The position numbers were made by a program, and so were the translations under genes. Below the pieces are notes generated by a model. That model saw only the letters and a list, made by a program, of their open reading frames with translations, was not told the DNA's origin and did no database searches. This document shows positions 15,823 through 23,472 of a stretch of DNA of 34,008 nucleotides, one piece after another. Origin of the DNA: Helicobacteraceae bacterium (GTDB lineage: Bacteria; Campylobacterota; Campylobacteria; Campylobacterales; Sulfurimonadaceae); the NCBI GenBank assembly GCA_027052175.1, contig JALUFE010000084.1:1-34008 (forward strand), in the 5' to 3' direction. The number at the start of each line of letters is the position of its first letter. The stretch's first letter is position 1.

Positions 15823-17009
15823 AAATATTGAAAGTGATACACGGCTTCCCGCCGGATTATATGGCGGGAAGTGAAGTGTACTCCTACCATCTTACCAAAG
15901 AACTGCGAAGGAGTCAAAATGTCGATGTTTCCGTTTTTACACGCGTGGAAAACGAATTTGACGAAGCGTATAAAGTTTATGACGAAAATATCGACGGCAT
16001 ACGGATCAGGAGAGTGAACAAACCCAAACGGGATTATCTGTATGAGGAGAAATTTTTCGACAATGCCATAGATACGCTTTTCGAGAAGTATTTGTCGCAA
16101 GTAAAACCCGATATAGTGCACATAGGGCATTTGAGCCATCTTTCCACAAACATCGTACATATCGCCAAATCATACGGGATTCCCGTAGTTTACACCATCC
16201 ACGACTTTTGGTTGTTCTGCGTAAAAGGACAGATGATAAACTATAAAGGAGATATCTGCGAATCCCCTTCAACAGAAAGATGCATGGTCTGTTCAGGAAA
16301 TTTCATGGTGAGCAGACAAGCCGTCGAAAATGTTTTTGCGCATATGCGACGAGTGATCGATATGATCGACATCTTCACCTCTCCCTCCCATACGTTGAAA
16401 AATTTTTTCATAAAGCAGGGGGTTTTGGAAAATAAAATCAAATATCTCAAATACGGCTTCGATAAAACCAAGATCAAATACAAAAAGAGAGTTTTCGACA
16501 AAAACTCCAAAATAAGATTTGGATTTATGGGAAGAGTTATCCCGACAAAAGGGATCAGGGTTTTGGTAGAAGCGTTTGAGGATTTAACCGACGAGAAACT
16601 GCATATCTACGGCAGTATCGGTTCTCAAAAAAGATTTTTGGAAAGGGAGAACATCGTTTTCGAAGACGCTTACGACAACGACGATATCGATGCGGTACTG
16701 CAAAATATCGATCTTTTGATAGTTCCCTCCATTTGGTACGAAAACTCCCCTTTGGTGATCCAAGAAGCTTTTTTGGCGGGAGTCGGAGTCGTGACATCCG
16801 ACATAGGCGGAATGGCCGAGCTGGTCGAAGACGGAATGAACGGATTCACTTTCAAAGCGGGCGATAGCGAAGATTTGAAAAGAGTACTTTTGAAAATAAC
16901 AAACGACCCCACGGTTCTAAACACCCTGCAAACGAGCAGAAATGCCGTTGTGGATATCAAAGAAGATGCACGAAAGATGCTCGAACTCTATGAAAGTTTA
17001 CTACGATGA
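15819..17009 (+). CDS. GT4-family glycosyltransferase (GT-B, retaining)
   Basis: The 396-residue cytoplasmic enzyme should transfer a sugar from a nucleotide donor. The N-terminal Rossmann half begins HGFPPDYMAGSEVYSYHLT and contains HDFWLFC (129-134) followed by three further cysteines (C147, C155, C158), a pattern common in surface-polysaccharide GT4 enzymes. The C-terminal half has GFMGRVIPTKG (235-245) and the EX7E motif E308/E316 in WYENSPLVIQEA, diagnostic of retaining GT4. Acceptor and donor are unknown. It is the first gene of a four-gene cassette joined by 4-nt overlaps and looks more AT-rich by eye than csd3. Confidence 0.9.
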   Translation: MKILKVIHGFPPDYMAGSEVYSYHLTKELRRSQNVDVSVFTRVENEFDEAYKVYDENIDGIRIRRVNKPKRDYLYEEKFFDNAIDTLFEKYLSQVKPDIVHIGHLSHLSTNIVHIAKSYGIPVVYTIHDFWLFCVKGQMINYKGDICESPSTERCMVCSGNFMVSRQAVENVFAHMRRVIDMIDIFTSPSHTLKNFFIKQGVLENKIKYLKYGFDKTKIKYKKRVFDKNSKIRFGFMGRVIPTKGIRVLVEAFEDLTDEKLHIYGSIGSQKRFLERENIVFEDAYDNDDIDAVLQNIDLLIVPSIWYENSPLVIQEAFLAGVGVVTSDIGGMAELVEDGMNGFTFKAGDSEDLKRVLLKITNDPTVLNTLQTSRNAVVDIKEDARKMLELYESLLR

Positions 17010-17959
17010 AATTACAGCGCTTAACGATAGACACCAATCCCGACGAGTGCAATCTCCACTGCATCATGTGCGATACACACAGCGTTTACAATACCCAAAA
17101 ACACACTCGAAAGTCGATGAGCAAAGAGCTGCTGGAGAGAATCCTCGATGAAGCGATCTCTCTGAAGCTGGATGAAATCATACCTTCCACCATGGGAGAA
17201 CCCCTTGTCTACAAGCATTTCGGTCTGTTTATCGAAAAACTCAAAAAAACCAAAACCAGACTCAATCTCACGACCAACGGAACTTTTCCCATTTTCGGAA
17301 TCGAAAAATGGGCACAACTGCTGCTACCCGTTTTAAGCGACATAAAAATCTCCATAAACGGCATCGATCCGCAAGTGAACGAAAGGATCATGAGAAATGA
17401 CGATACGCTTGAAAAAATAGAAAATATCAAAAAATTCACACTCCTTCGAGATAAGATCAATCCCAATGCGACGATCACACTCCAAGTCACGTTTTTACAA
17501 TCAAATCTGAACTCGTTGGAAGAGATTATTCAATTCGCCGTAGAAAACGGTATCGACAGGGTCAAAGGGCATCATCTTTGGGTCACGTACGACGAAATAC
17601 GCTCCGAATCGTTGCAAACGACTTCCAATCTGGCAAACTGGAACGATTTCATAGAAAAGATAGAAAAATACAAATCTCGGATAAAACTGGTCAATTTCGA
17701 AAAGATCGAGCGCAATGAGGGTAAAGTTCCACCGAACTATATCTGCCCTTTTTTGGGAAAAGAGCTATGGATCGACCATGAAGGCAACTTCAATATCTGT
17801 TGTGCACCTTCTGACAAAAGAGTCTCTTTGGGAGATTTCGGCAACATTAAAGACAGCGGCATCGAAGATGTTTTTCATTCGCAACGCTATTTGGATTTGG
17901 TCAAAAATTACAAACAAAAAGAGATTTGCCAAAACTGTTCGTTAAGGATACCCAGATGA
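17006..17959 (+). CDS. Radical SAM / SPASM-domain protein
   Basis: The 317-residue enzyme has the radical SAM cluster motif CxxxCxxC at C15, C19 and C22 (DECNLHCIMC), then a TIM-barrel region with TMGEPLVY and LTTNGT segments. A C-terminal SPASM-type domain (about 240-317) carries C247, C265, C266, C308 and C311 for an auxiliary Fe-S cluster. Such enzymes modify peptides (RiPPs), proteins, or sugars and small molecules. No precursor peptide is evident nearby, and the glycosyltransferase next door points at least as much to a glycan or small-molecule substrate. ATGA-type overlaps join it to both neighbours. Confidence 0.9.
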   Translation: MKLQRLTIDTNPDECNLHCIMCDTHSVYNTQKHTRKSMSKELLERILDEAISLKLDEIIPSTMGEPLVYKHFGLFIEKLKKTKTRLNLTTNGTFPIFGIEKWAQLLLPVLSDIKISINGIDPQVNERIMRNDDTLEKIENIKKFTLLRDKINPNATITLQVTFLQSNLNSLEEIIQFAVENGIDRVKGHHLWVTYDEIRSESLQTTSNLANWNDFIEKIEKYKSRIKLVNFEKIERNEGKVPPNYICPFLGKELWIDHEGNFNICCAPSDKRVSLGDFGNIKDSGIEDVFHSQRYLDLVKNYKQKEICQNCSLRIPR

Positions 17960-19548
17960 TCACTCTCTCGTTGGATGAAACGCACCATATAAAAGAGGGT
18001 AAACCTTTATATGATACGAGATACAAAAAAGTCATGAGCTTTCATGAAGGTATCGCACCCGTAGAAGGGAACGAGAAGGCTTTTTTCATAGATATGCACA
18101 ATAATCGACTTTTCAACCGTTTTTTTGAAAAAGCTTACGGCTTCTATGAAGGAAAAGCCGCCGTCAAAGAGAAAGAGGGATGGTTTCATATAGATACAAA
18201 CGGGAACGATGTCTATAGTGAGCGATACGCCTGGACGGGCAACTACAATGAAGAGAGATGCATAGTCAGAGATTTCGAAGGAAACTATTTTCATATCGAC
18301 GAAACCGGCAAAAGAGTATATGAACAAAATTACAGCTACGGAGGCGATTTCAAATACGGCATCGCGGTGATCGTGAATGAAAGCGGCAAATCGACGCATA
18401 TCGACCGCAACGGCAAGCTGCTACACTGCAAGTATTTTGATGAATTAAATATCTTCCATAAAGGATTCGCGGTAGCCAAAGACGAAAAAGGGTATTTTCA
18501 TATCGATAAAACGGGAAAAGCGCTTTACCCGCAAAGATACCGCAAACTCGAAGATTTCTATAACGGACGGGCTCTGGCTACGACGTTCCAGGGCAATAAA
18601 ATCGTGCTCAACGAATCCGATTTCAGCGAAATCGAACTCACTAAACCCCAAATCGACAAAAACGAAATATTAAACGAGGCGTTCGGCTATTTCAACTATC
18701 AAATCCTGTTTGCGATTTTAAAGCTGGATATTTTAAAAAATATAAAAAATTTCGATCGTTTGGATCTGCCTGAAATCTCCAAAAAGCTCATTTTTCGATG
18801 GCTTGTATCTAAAAAGCTGATAGATCGCGATTATCGTCTGACTCCCCTTGGAAAAGTGATAGAACGAGAATTGAAAGATATTATCCTGTATTGGAGAGAT
18901 TTGCCGTTTAAGACATCGGCATATATGACGGAGTCTTTAAAGCAAGGCGACGAGTTTTTTTCAAAGTTGTACGGAAAAGAGTTTTTCATTTTTATAGAAG
19001 AGGACCAAGAAGCCAATGCTCTGTTTCAAAAAATAAGCGCCTACTACACCGACGACTATGACCGACTTTTGCCCTATCTGCATCTGACAAACGAAACGGT
19101 GTGCGATATCGGCGGAGGCAATGAAAAACTGGCACAAAAGATACGAAAACTTTATCCGAACGTCACAATGACGATAGCGGACAAATTCGTAAAGACAGAA
19201 GATGGTTTTCGTAAAAAAATCAATTTTTTCGAACCTTTCGATATACAATGTGACATCTTCGTCATGAGCAGAGTCCTCCATGACTGGAACGATGAAAAAG
19301 CGCTGTTGATACTGAGAAATCTCTCTAAAAATATGGATGCCGATACGGTGCTGTATCTTTTTGAGACCATCGTTCCCGACGATTATCGTGATAGAGGTAT
19401 AACACTCTCTTTTCATCTGCTGAATTTTCTTGGAGGCTATGAAAGAACATTGGACGATTTTAAAAATTTACTCGATCGCGCCCGTTTAAAAATCGTAAAA
19501 ACACAGACCGAAAATCTGATTTCACTGATACAAGTAGTAAAAAAATGA
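17956..19548 (+). CDS. WG-type repeat protein fused to a COMT-like SAM O-methyltransferase
   Basis: The 530-residue protein has two parts. Residues 15-220 hold six imperfect 34-36-residue repeats of WG/KWG type (pattern xFHIDxxGKxLYxxRYxxxxxFxxGxAxV), in which the usual Trp is mostly Tyr or Phe. Residues 235-530 match a plant COMT-like O-methyltransferase: a winged-helix dimerisation region (about 237-305), a SAM loop CDIGGGNEKLAQ (383-394), and SRVLHDWNDEKALLILRN (438-455) with the probable catalytic base H442. I chose ATG 17956 because AAGGA at 17944-17948 fits it and it makes a 4-nt overlap; an ATG at 17926 is less likely. The repeats may bind the substrate or a partner. The combination is unfamiliar to me. 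Confidence 0.85.
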   Translation: MITLSLDETHHIKEGKPLYDTRYKKVMSFHEGIAPVEGNEKAFFIDMHNNRLFNRFFEKAYGFYEGKAAVKEKEGWFHIDTNGNDVYSERYAWTGNYNEERCIVRDFEGNYFHIDETGKRVYEQNYSYGGDFKYGIAVIVNESGKSTHIDRNGKLLHCKYFDELNIFHKGFAVAKDEKGYFHIDKTGKALYPQRYRKLEDFYNGRALATTFQGNKIVLNESDFSEIELTKPQIDKNEILNEAFGYFNYQILFAILKLDILKNIKNFDRLDLPEISKKLIFRWLVSKKLIDRDYRLTPLGKVIERELKDIILYWRDLPFKTSAYMTESLKQGDEFFSKLYGKEFFIFIEEDQEANALFQKISAYYTDDYDRLLPYLHLTNETVCDIGGGNEKLAQKIRKLYPNVTMTIADKFVKTEDGFRKKINFFEPFDIQCDIFVMSRVLHDWNDEKALLILRNLSKNMDADTVLYLFETIVPDDYRDRGITLSFHLLNFLGGYERTLDDFKNLLDRARLKIVKTQTENLISLIQVVKK

Positions 19549-20102
19549 TCTATCTGATTCGACATGCGGAAAAAAAGAGCACTTTGCCGGACTCCGGATT
19601 GACACGACGGGGGATTTTGGATTGCAGATCGTATGCCGACAGCCTGGTCCAAAACGGTATAAAACTGGATCGTATAATCACCAGTCCCATACAAAGATGT
19701 GTGCAAACAGCTTCCGAAATTGCGTATATACACGGTATTGGTATTGAAAAGTCCGACTTTTTAGGGGATCCCGGTGTTTTTGTAACGGATGACAAGATCG
19801 CAGGTGAAATCTTCAACCGATACAAACTGGTCGATATCATAAACATGCAGCTTACTCACAAAAGTTTAAACGGCTTTGCACCTTTGAAAACCGGCAGCTT
19901 GAAATTACTCGAATTCATGTCGCATTATCGAGAAAGCAATGTTTTGATGATCTCGCATGACGCCATCATTATGCCTTTTGTATGCCATTTTTCAAAAATT
20001 AAAAAAATACAAGAGAAAGATATAGTAAACTATCTCGATGGATATCGTATTTTATTGCAAGACAATAAGTGTACGATACGAAAGATATCACAAAGAGCGT
20101 AA
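19545..20102 (+). CDS. Histidine phosphatase superfamily protein
   Basis: The 185-residue protein has the branch-1 histidine phosphatase core: RHA (R6, H7 phospho-acceptor) in LIRHAEKK, R51 in ITSPIQRCVQTA, and the second histidine H138 in LMISHDA. The acidic proton donor is not obvious. The size is close to SixA, CobC and related small phosphatases. It could dephosphorylate a sugar phosphate or another small intermediate of the cassette, or a phosphohistidine protein; the sequence does not decide. Its ATG overlaps the methyltransferase stop by 4 nt. It is the last cassette gene, and the conserved-looking small gene before mlaE follows after 3 nt. Confidence 0.87.
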   Translation: MIYLIRHAEKKSTLPDSGLTRRGILDCRSYADSLVQNGIKLDRIITSPIQRCVQTASEIAYIHGIGIEKSDFLGDPGVFVTDDKIAGEIFNRYKLVDIINMQLTHKSLNGFAPLKTGSLKLLEFMSHYRESNVLMISHDAIIMPFVCHFSKIKKIQEKDIVNYLDGYRILLQDNKCTIRKISQRA

Positions 20103-20105
20103 AGT

Positions 20106-20312
20106 ATGGCAAAGAAGAAAAAAAGCATTGACTTCGCAGATAAAGAGATATATTTTGAACTGGAACAGGAGCGCTACAGGGTGATGCGCTTTTATCCTTC
20201 AAACATGACGGTGGATGTGACACGGTATATCGAAGGCAAAAAGAGCGGTCAGACAAACCTCGCGTTTGCCCACCTGCCAAAAGCGGTCAAACAGCTTATA
20301 AAACCGAAGTAG
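20106..20312 (+). CDS. Small basic conserved-looking protein upstream of mlaE
   Basis: The 68-residue product starts with a lysine run (MAKKKK), has no cysteine, no signal peptide and no membrane segment, and ends LPKAVKQLIKPK. I do not recognise a domain. It lies 3 nt after the phosphatase gene and 6 nt before mlaE, so it is cotranscribed with both. Base composition looks like the mla genes rather than the AT-rich cassette, so it probably belongs with the transporter. It lacks the leader-core organisation expected of a RiPP precursor. Confidence 0.75.
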   Translation: MAKKKKSIDFADKEIYFELEQERYRVMRFYPSNMTVDVTRYIEGKKSGQTNLAFAHLPKAVKQLIKPK

Positions 20313-20318
20313 GCGAAG

Positions 20319-21095
20319 ATGTTGGAGAGAATCGGAGAGAAAACACTCTCAAGTCTGTCTTCTATCTTTGACGTTCTGCGCTTTATCTTTCTCTGTCTTG
20401 TCCATATCCTGCTCCCCTCTTCTTATAACCCCGCGATGATTATGGTGCTTGTAAAGCAGATTTACTTTACAGCTGTGGGGATCTTGCCGCTCTTTTTCTT
20501 TATGTCGGTAATCTTTGGCAGTATTATTATCGGGGTAGTCATCTCGTTAGCGATGCAGTATGGTCTGCAAGAAAACATCGGCTCCATTCTTGTCAGCTTC
20601 AGTGTGGATGAGTTCGCTCCTTTCTTCACCGCCCTGCTTATCTCGCTTCGCTCCTCTACTGCCGTCAATACCGAGATAGCCACGATGAAGGTCAACCACG
20701 AACTCGACACACTCAGGGAGTATCGCATCGATTTGATCGATTATCTTTTCGTGCCGCGTATCATCAGCGGGATAGTGAGTGTAACTTCGCTCTCCATCCT
20801 CTTTGCCATCATCATGCTTGCAAGCGGCTATATTGTCGCACTCTTTATGATGGGGATGGATCTGCATACCTACAAGATGCTGCTACTCCAAGCCATCGAG
20901 CCAAAAGATCTCATCGTCCTGATCTCCAAAGGGGTGGCCTTTGGATTTGTGACGATGGTCATCCCCATCTACAGTGGGCTTCATGCCTTTGACAGCTACA
21001 CAGCCATCCCCATCTCCGTCCTCAACGGGATGGTCAAGCTCTTTATCGCAATCTTTGTTATCGAGGTGACATCATTACTACTGCAGTCTCTGTAA
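20319..21095 (+). CDS. mlaE: MlaE-type ABC transporter permease (phospholipid transport)
   Basis: The 258-residue inner-membrane protein belongs to the MlaE/YrbE permease family, which moves phospholipids between membranes with an MCE protein. It has about five or six membrane segments (near 15-38, 45-80, 95-112, 145-175 and 195-255). The family motif appears in the cytoplasmic loop as EIATMKVNHELDTL, close to the AELGTMKV consensus that contacts the ATPase. The last codons contain GAGGTGA at 21063-21069, which acts as a Shine-Dalgarno for the next frame. Campylobacter iamB is the comparable gene. Confidence 0.9.
   Translation: MLERIGEKTLSSLSSIFDVLRFIFLCLVHILLPSSYNPAMIMVLVKQIYFTAVGILPLFFFMSVIFGSIIIGVVISLAMQYGLQENIGSILVSFSVDEFAPFFTALLISLRSSTAVNTEIATMKVNHELDTLREYRIDLIDYLFVPRIISGIVSVTSLSILFAIIMLASGYIVALFMMGMDLHTYKMLLLQAIEPKDLIVLISKGVAFGFVTMVIPIYSGLHAFDSYTAIPISVLNGMVKLFIAIFVIEVTSLLLQSL
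21063..21069 (+). promoter_or_regulatory. Strong Shine-Dalgarno inside mlaE for the degenerate mlaF
   Basis: GAGGTGA, nearly the full anti-Shine-Dalgarno complement, precedes an in-frame ATT at 21074 by 4 nt. No ATG, GTG or TTG exists in that frame between here and 21194. It marks a non-AUG start as the likely beginning of the next gene. Confidence 0.5.
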
Positions 21096-21547
21096 AACTC
21101 TTCGCTCGCTATGAGGAGATCGCCCCCTATATCCAAAACGACCGGAAGCATATCCTCATCAGCGAAAAAACCCCCCTGCTTTCCAATCTTGATATGAAAG
21201 AGAACATCGCCCTTATAAAAGAGGTCCATCATAAAAAACCACGTGATGCCGCCGAAACGGAAGCAAGAGAACTGCTTGAGAAGCTCGGTGTCGGGCATGT
21301 CGCAGATCTTCGCAGCAACCGCTGCAGCAAAGAGGAGCTCTTTTATGTCATGACAGTACGCGCCTTGATGTGTGATGTGGAGAGAGTGTTTATCAAAACA
21401 CCGCTGCATCTTTTGGAAAATCTCGCCAATATCTGCACGATCATCCAAAATATAGAAAAGTTACATCCAAACAAAGGTATAATAATACTCGATACAAAAG
21501 CGAACCTGCATCACTACAAGGAGTGTGGATGTCCTATAGCAGAATGA
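21074..21547 (+). CDS. Degenerate MlaF-position ABC ATPase-like protein without Walker motifs
   Basis: The product is about 157 residues if it starts at ATT 21074, or 117 from ATG 21194. A Q-loop-like segment (HILISEKTPLLSNLDMKENIAL) and a helical region (ARELLEKLGVGHVADLRSNRCSKEELFYVMTVRAL) align in order with ABC ATPases (LSGGQ region, then RALxxxPxxLLLDEP). However, Walker A is absent, the signature reads CSKEE, and Walker B reads VFIKTP. It cannot hydrolyse ATP by the usual chemistry. ATG 21194 lies inside the conserved segment, so the earlier start is preferred. It lies between mlaE and mlaD, overlapping both, in an undamaged frame, which suggests retention rather than decay. Campylobacter iamA is, as I recall, a full ATPase. 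Confidence 0.6.
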   Translation: MTTAVSVKLFARYEEIAPYIQNDRKHILISEKTPLLSNLDMKENIALIKEVHHKKPRDAAETEARELLEKLGVGHVADLRSNRCSKEELFYVMTVRALMCDVERVFIKTPLHLLENLANICTIIQNIEKLHPNKGIIILDTKANLHHYKECGCPIAE

Positions 21548-22443
21548 AAACCGCTGTCGGTCTCTTTGTAGTTGTCTTTCTTGTAAGTCTGCTGGCCTTT
21601 ACCTACTTTCTGCTCGATGCCAAAGGAGTGTTTGAGAAGCATTACCGCTACTATTTCGTTACCGACTCCGCTTCATCGCTCTCCATAGGGATGCCTGTAA
21701 AATTCTCCGGATTTACCATCGGTTCGGTAGAAAAGATGGAACTTCAGGATGACGGTCATGTCAAAACGATTTTCTCCGTCAATGCGAAAAACAGAAAGTG
21801 GATCAACCGCTACACCTATCTGTTGCTGAAAAAACCGCTGCTTGGCTCACCGCATATCGAGGTACTGGCCACAAACGGTATCGAACCGCTCAAGCCAAAC
21901 GCAAAACTTCCTATCATCATTACCGATGATATCAACGACCTTGTGACCAAATTCGAGCCGGTGGTGGATAAGCTGCTGCATATCATCACCAACATTCAGA
22001 CCATAACCGACACGATGGCGGATGCCAACTCATCGCTCAACAAAACGATGGAAAATCTCGAACTCTTTAGCGACAAGCTCGCTCACAGCGACTCGCTGCT
22101 GACAAGCATCATAGGCGATAAAAACGCTACAAAAAGCATCATCGACTCAATCCAGACAACGAACCAAATTCTCAAAGATGTCCAAAACACCACACATGCT
22201 CTCCACAGCGACATCATCCAACCGACATCGCAAACGATCAAAACACTCCATTCCATCCTGATCGATGTAAACCAAAAGCTCAAAACGCTCCAGCCGCTTG
22301 TACAAACCATCGGCAAATCGGACAAAGACATCGAGGCACTCCAAGAGAGTATCCAGACAACGATAGAGAAGACCAACCAGCTTATGGAAAAACTCGATGC
22401 CGTTTTGATTGAGAAGAAAAGCAAGGAGGTACAGCTCCCATGA
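21529..22443 (+). CDS. mlaD: MlaD/MCE-family lipid-transport protein
   Basis: This is a 304-residue periplasmic protein anchored by one N-terminal membrane helix (about 8-30). The MCE domain follows (about 35-115): YFVTDSASSLSIGMPVKFSGFTIGSVEKM and a LLLKKPLLGSPHIEV segment. A long helical, coiled-coil-like C-terminus (about 140-300) would build the hydrophobic conduit or reach the outer membrane. I chose ATG 21529 because AAGGAG at 21518-21523 is correctly spaced; the GTG at 21523 overlaps that site. It overlaps the degenerate ATPase gene by 19 nt and the lipoprotein gene by 4 nt. Confidence 0.92.
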   Translation: MSYSRMKTAVGLFVVVFLVSLLAFTYFLLDAKGVFEKHYRYYFVTDSASSLSIGMPVKFSGFTIGSVEKMELQDDGHVKTIFSVNAKNRKWINRYTYLLLKKPLLGSPHIEVLATNGIEPLKPNAKLPIIITDDINDLVTKFEPVVDKLLHIITNIQTITDTMADANSSLNKTMENLELFSDKLAHSDSLLTSIIGDKNATKSIIDSIQTTNQILKDVQNTTHALHSDIIQPTSQTIKTLHSILIDVNQKLKTLQPLVQTIGKSDKDIEALQESIQTTIEKTNQLMEKLDAVLIEKKSKEVQLP

Positions 22444-23087
22444 TACGCTCATTTATCCTGCTTCTTGCTCTGCTTTTTGGCGGCTGCAGCTTCAAAAGCG
22501 AGCCCAATCTCTGGGAGTACAAGAGTGCGCAAAGTTTTGAAAGCTACAAACAGAACTTCCTCAAAGGCAACGACCTTCTAGCCAGGCACGATCTCACTCA
22601 AGCGATCAAACATGCCAAAAGCAGCGCCGATCTCTCGCAACTTGCTTCGATCTACCTTGGCAAATGCGCCTTGAACAAAGCTGTAGGCATAGAAGATCAG
22701 TGTCAAGAATACGAAAAGATAGCAGACCTCATCACCTGCCCAAAACTGCAAAACTACTACCGCTTTTTACAAAAAGATCTCACCCATCTCGATGTTAAGT
22801 ATCTCCCCACACGCTACCAGGATTTCGCCTCCTTGCTCAAAAGCGGCAATCTACAAAAAGCCAATGCCAAGCTCCAGCAGATGGAAAATCCCGTATCGAT
22901 GATGCTTGCACTTGCACTGCTTGGCAAGAACGCCACCAAAGAGAGTATAGAAGCCACACTGCAAAAGGCATCTTACTACGGATACAAAAAAGAGGTACTG
23001 CATCTGCTACAGGAGCTGAAAACGAGAGAGGATGATCCAAACAAAAAAGCGAAACTACAAAAAAAGATGGATATTTTGACAAAGTAG
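22440..23087 (+). CDS. Mla-operon lipoprotein, helical-repeat
   Basis: The 215-residue product has a lipoprotein signal ending in FGGC (C16). The mature part is almost entirely helical, with repeat-like stretches (NDLLARHDLTQAIKHAKSSAD, GNLQKANAKLQQMENP) resembling TPR-like folds, and cysteines near 77, 88 and 99. It ends the Mla set and overlaps mlaD by 4 nt; I recall a lipoprotein gene (Cj1649) in this place in Campylobacter. An outer-membrane partner of the MCE protein is a reasonable inference. Confidence 0.85.
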   Translation: MIRSFILLLALLFGGCSFKSEPNLWEYKSAQSFESYKQNFLKGNDLLARHDLTQAIKHAKSSADLSQLASIYLGKCALNKAVGIEDQCQEYEKIADLITCPKLQNYYRFLQKDLTHLDVKYLPTRYQDFASLLKSGNLQKANAKLQQMENPVSMMLALALLGKNATKESIEATLQKASYYGYKKEVLHLLQELKTREDDPNKKAKLQKKMDILTK

Positions 23088-23178
23088 AGCCTTTGTCACA
23101 AGAACAAAGACCATACAAGGAGAATCGTGCTAAAATTGTACAAAACAAGTGTTACAGAAACGTTAACAGGAGGGTATC

Positions 23179-23472
23179 ATGATAAAATGTAACTCACTCG
23201 AAGAGTTGAGAAAAGAGGTAGACAAGATCGATGAGCAACTCGTCGAACTCATCGCCAAGCGAAACGCCTACATCAAACAGGCAGCCAAATTCAAAACAAG
23301 CATCGACGACGTCAAGTCACCCGAACGCATCGAGCAGGTGATGCAAAACGCCCGTAAAAAAGCGATCGAACTCGGCGTCAATCCCAACATGATCGAAGAT
23401 CTCTTCAAGATTATGATCGATGAGATGGTAGAGACCGAGATAGCGGAGTTCCGTAACGGAGGGAATTTTTAG
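23179..23472 (+). CDS. Chorismate mutase, AroQ class
   Basis: The 97-residue all-helical protein converts chorismate to prephenate for phenylalanine and tyrosine synthesis. It shows the AroQ pattern: R11 in LEELRKEVDKID, R28 in LIAKRNAYI, KSPERIEQV in the middle and MIDEMVETEIAEF at the end. It is a stand-alone domain without prephenate dehydratase. An AGGAGG Shine-Dalgarno at about 23169-23174 precedes the ATG, and TGCTAAAAT in the 91-nt gap is a candidate extended -10. GGGA/TCCC followed by a T run at the stop codon may be a weak terminator. The stop overlaps the convergent PEBP gene by 4 nt. Isochorismate pyruvate lyase is less likely. Confidence 0.9.
   Translation: MIKCNSLEELRKEVDKIDEQLVELIAKRNAYIKQAAKFKTSIDDVKSPERIEQVMQNARKKAIELGVNPNMIEDLFKIMIDEMVETEIAEFRNGGNF

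Noticed and set aside
17926-19548. ATG at 17926 as start of the WG-repeat methyltransferase
   Set aside because: It would overlap the radical SAM gene by 34 nt without a Shine-Dalgarno; ATG 17956 has AAGGA at the right distance and makes the 4-nt overlap seen throughout the cassette.
20106-20312. The 68-residue protein after the histidine phosphatase as a RiPP precursor for the radical SAM enzyme
   Set aside because: It has no cysteine, no Gly-rich or repetitive core and no leader-like cleavage site, and composition and position link it to the mla genes.
21111-21200. A frameshift at the A6C6 run splitting a normal mlaF
   Set aside because: The alternative frame starting at ATG 21111 gives a short peptide without ABC similarity, while the chosen frame reads smoothly through the run.
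23091-23109. CTTTGT/ACAAAG hairpin after the Mla lipoprotein as a terminator
   Set aside because: The stem is AT-rich and no T run follows.
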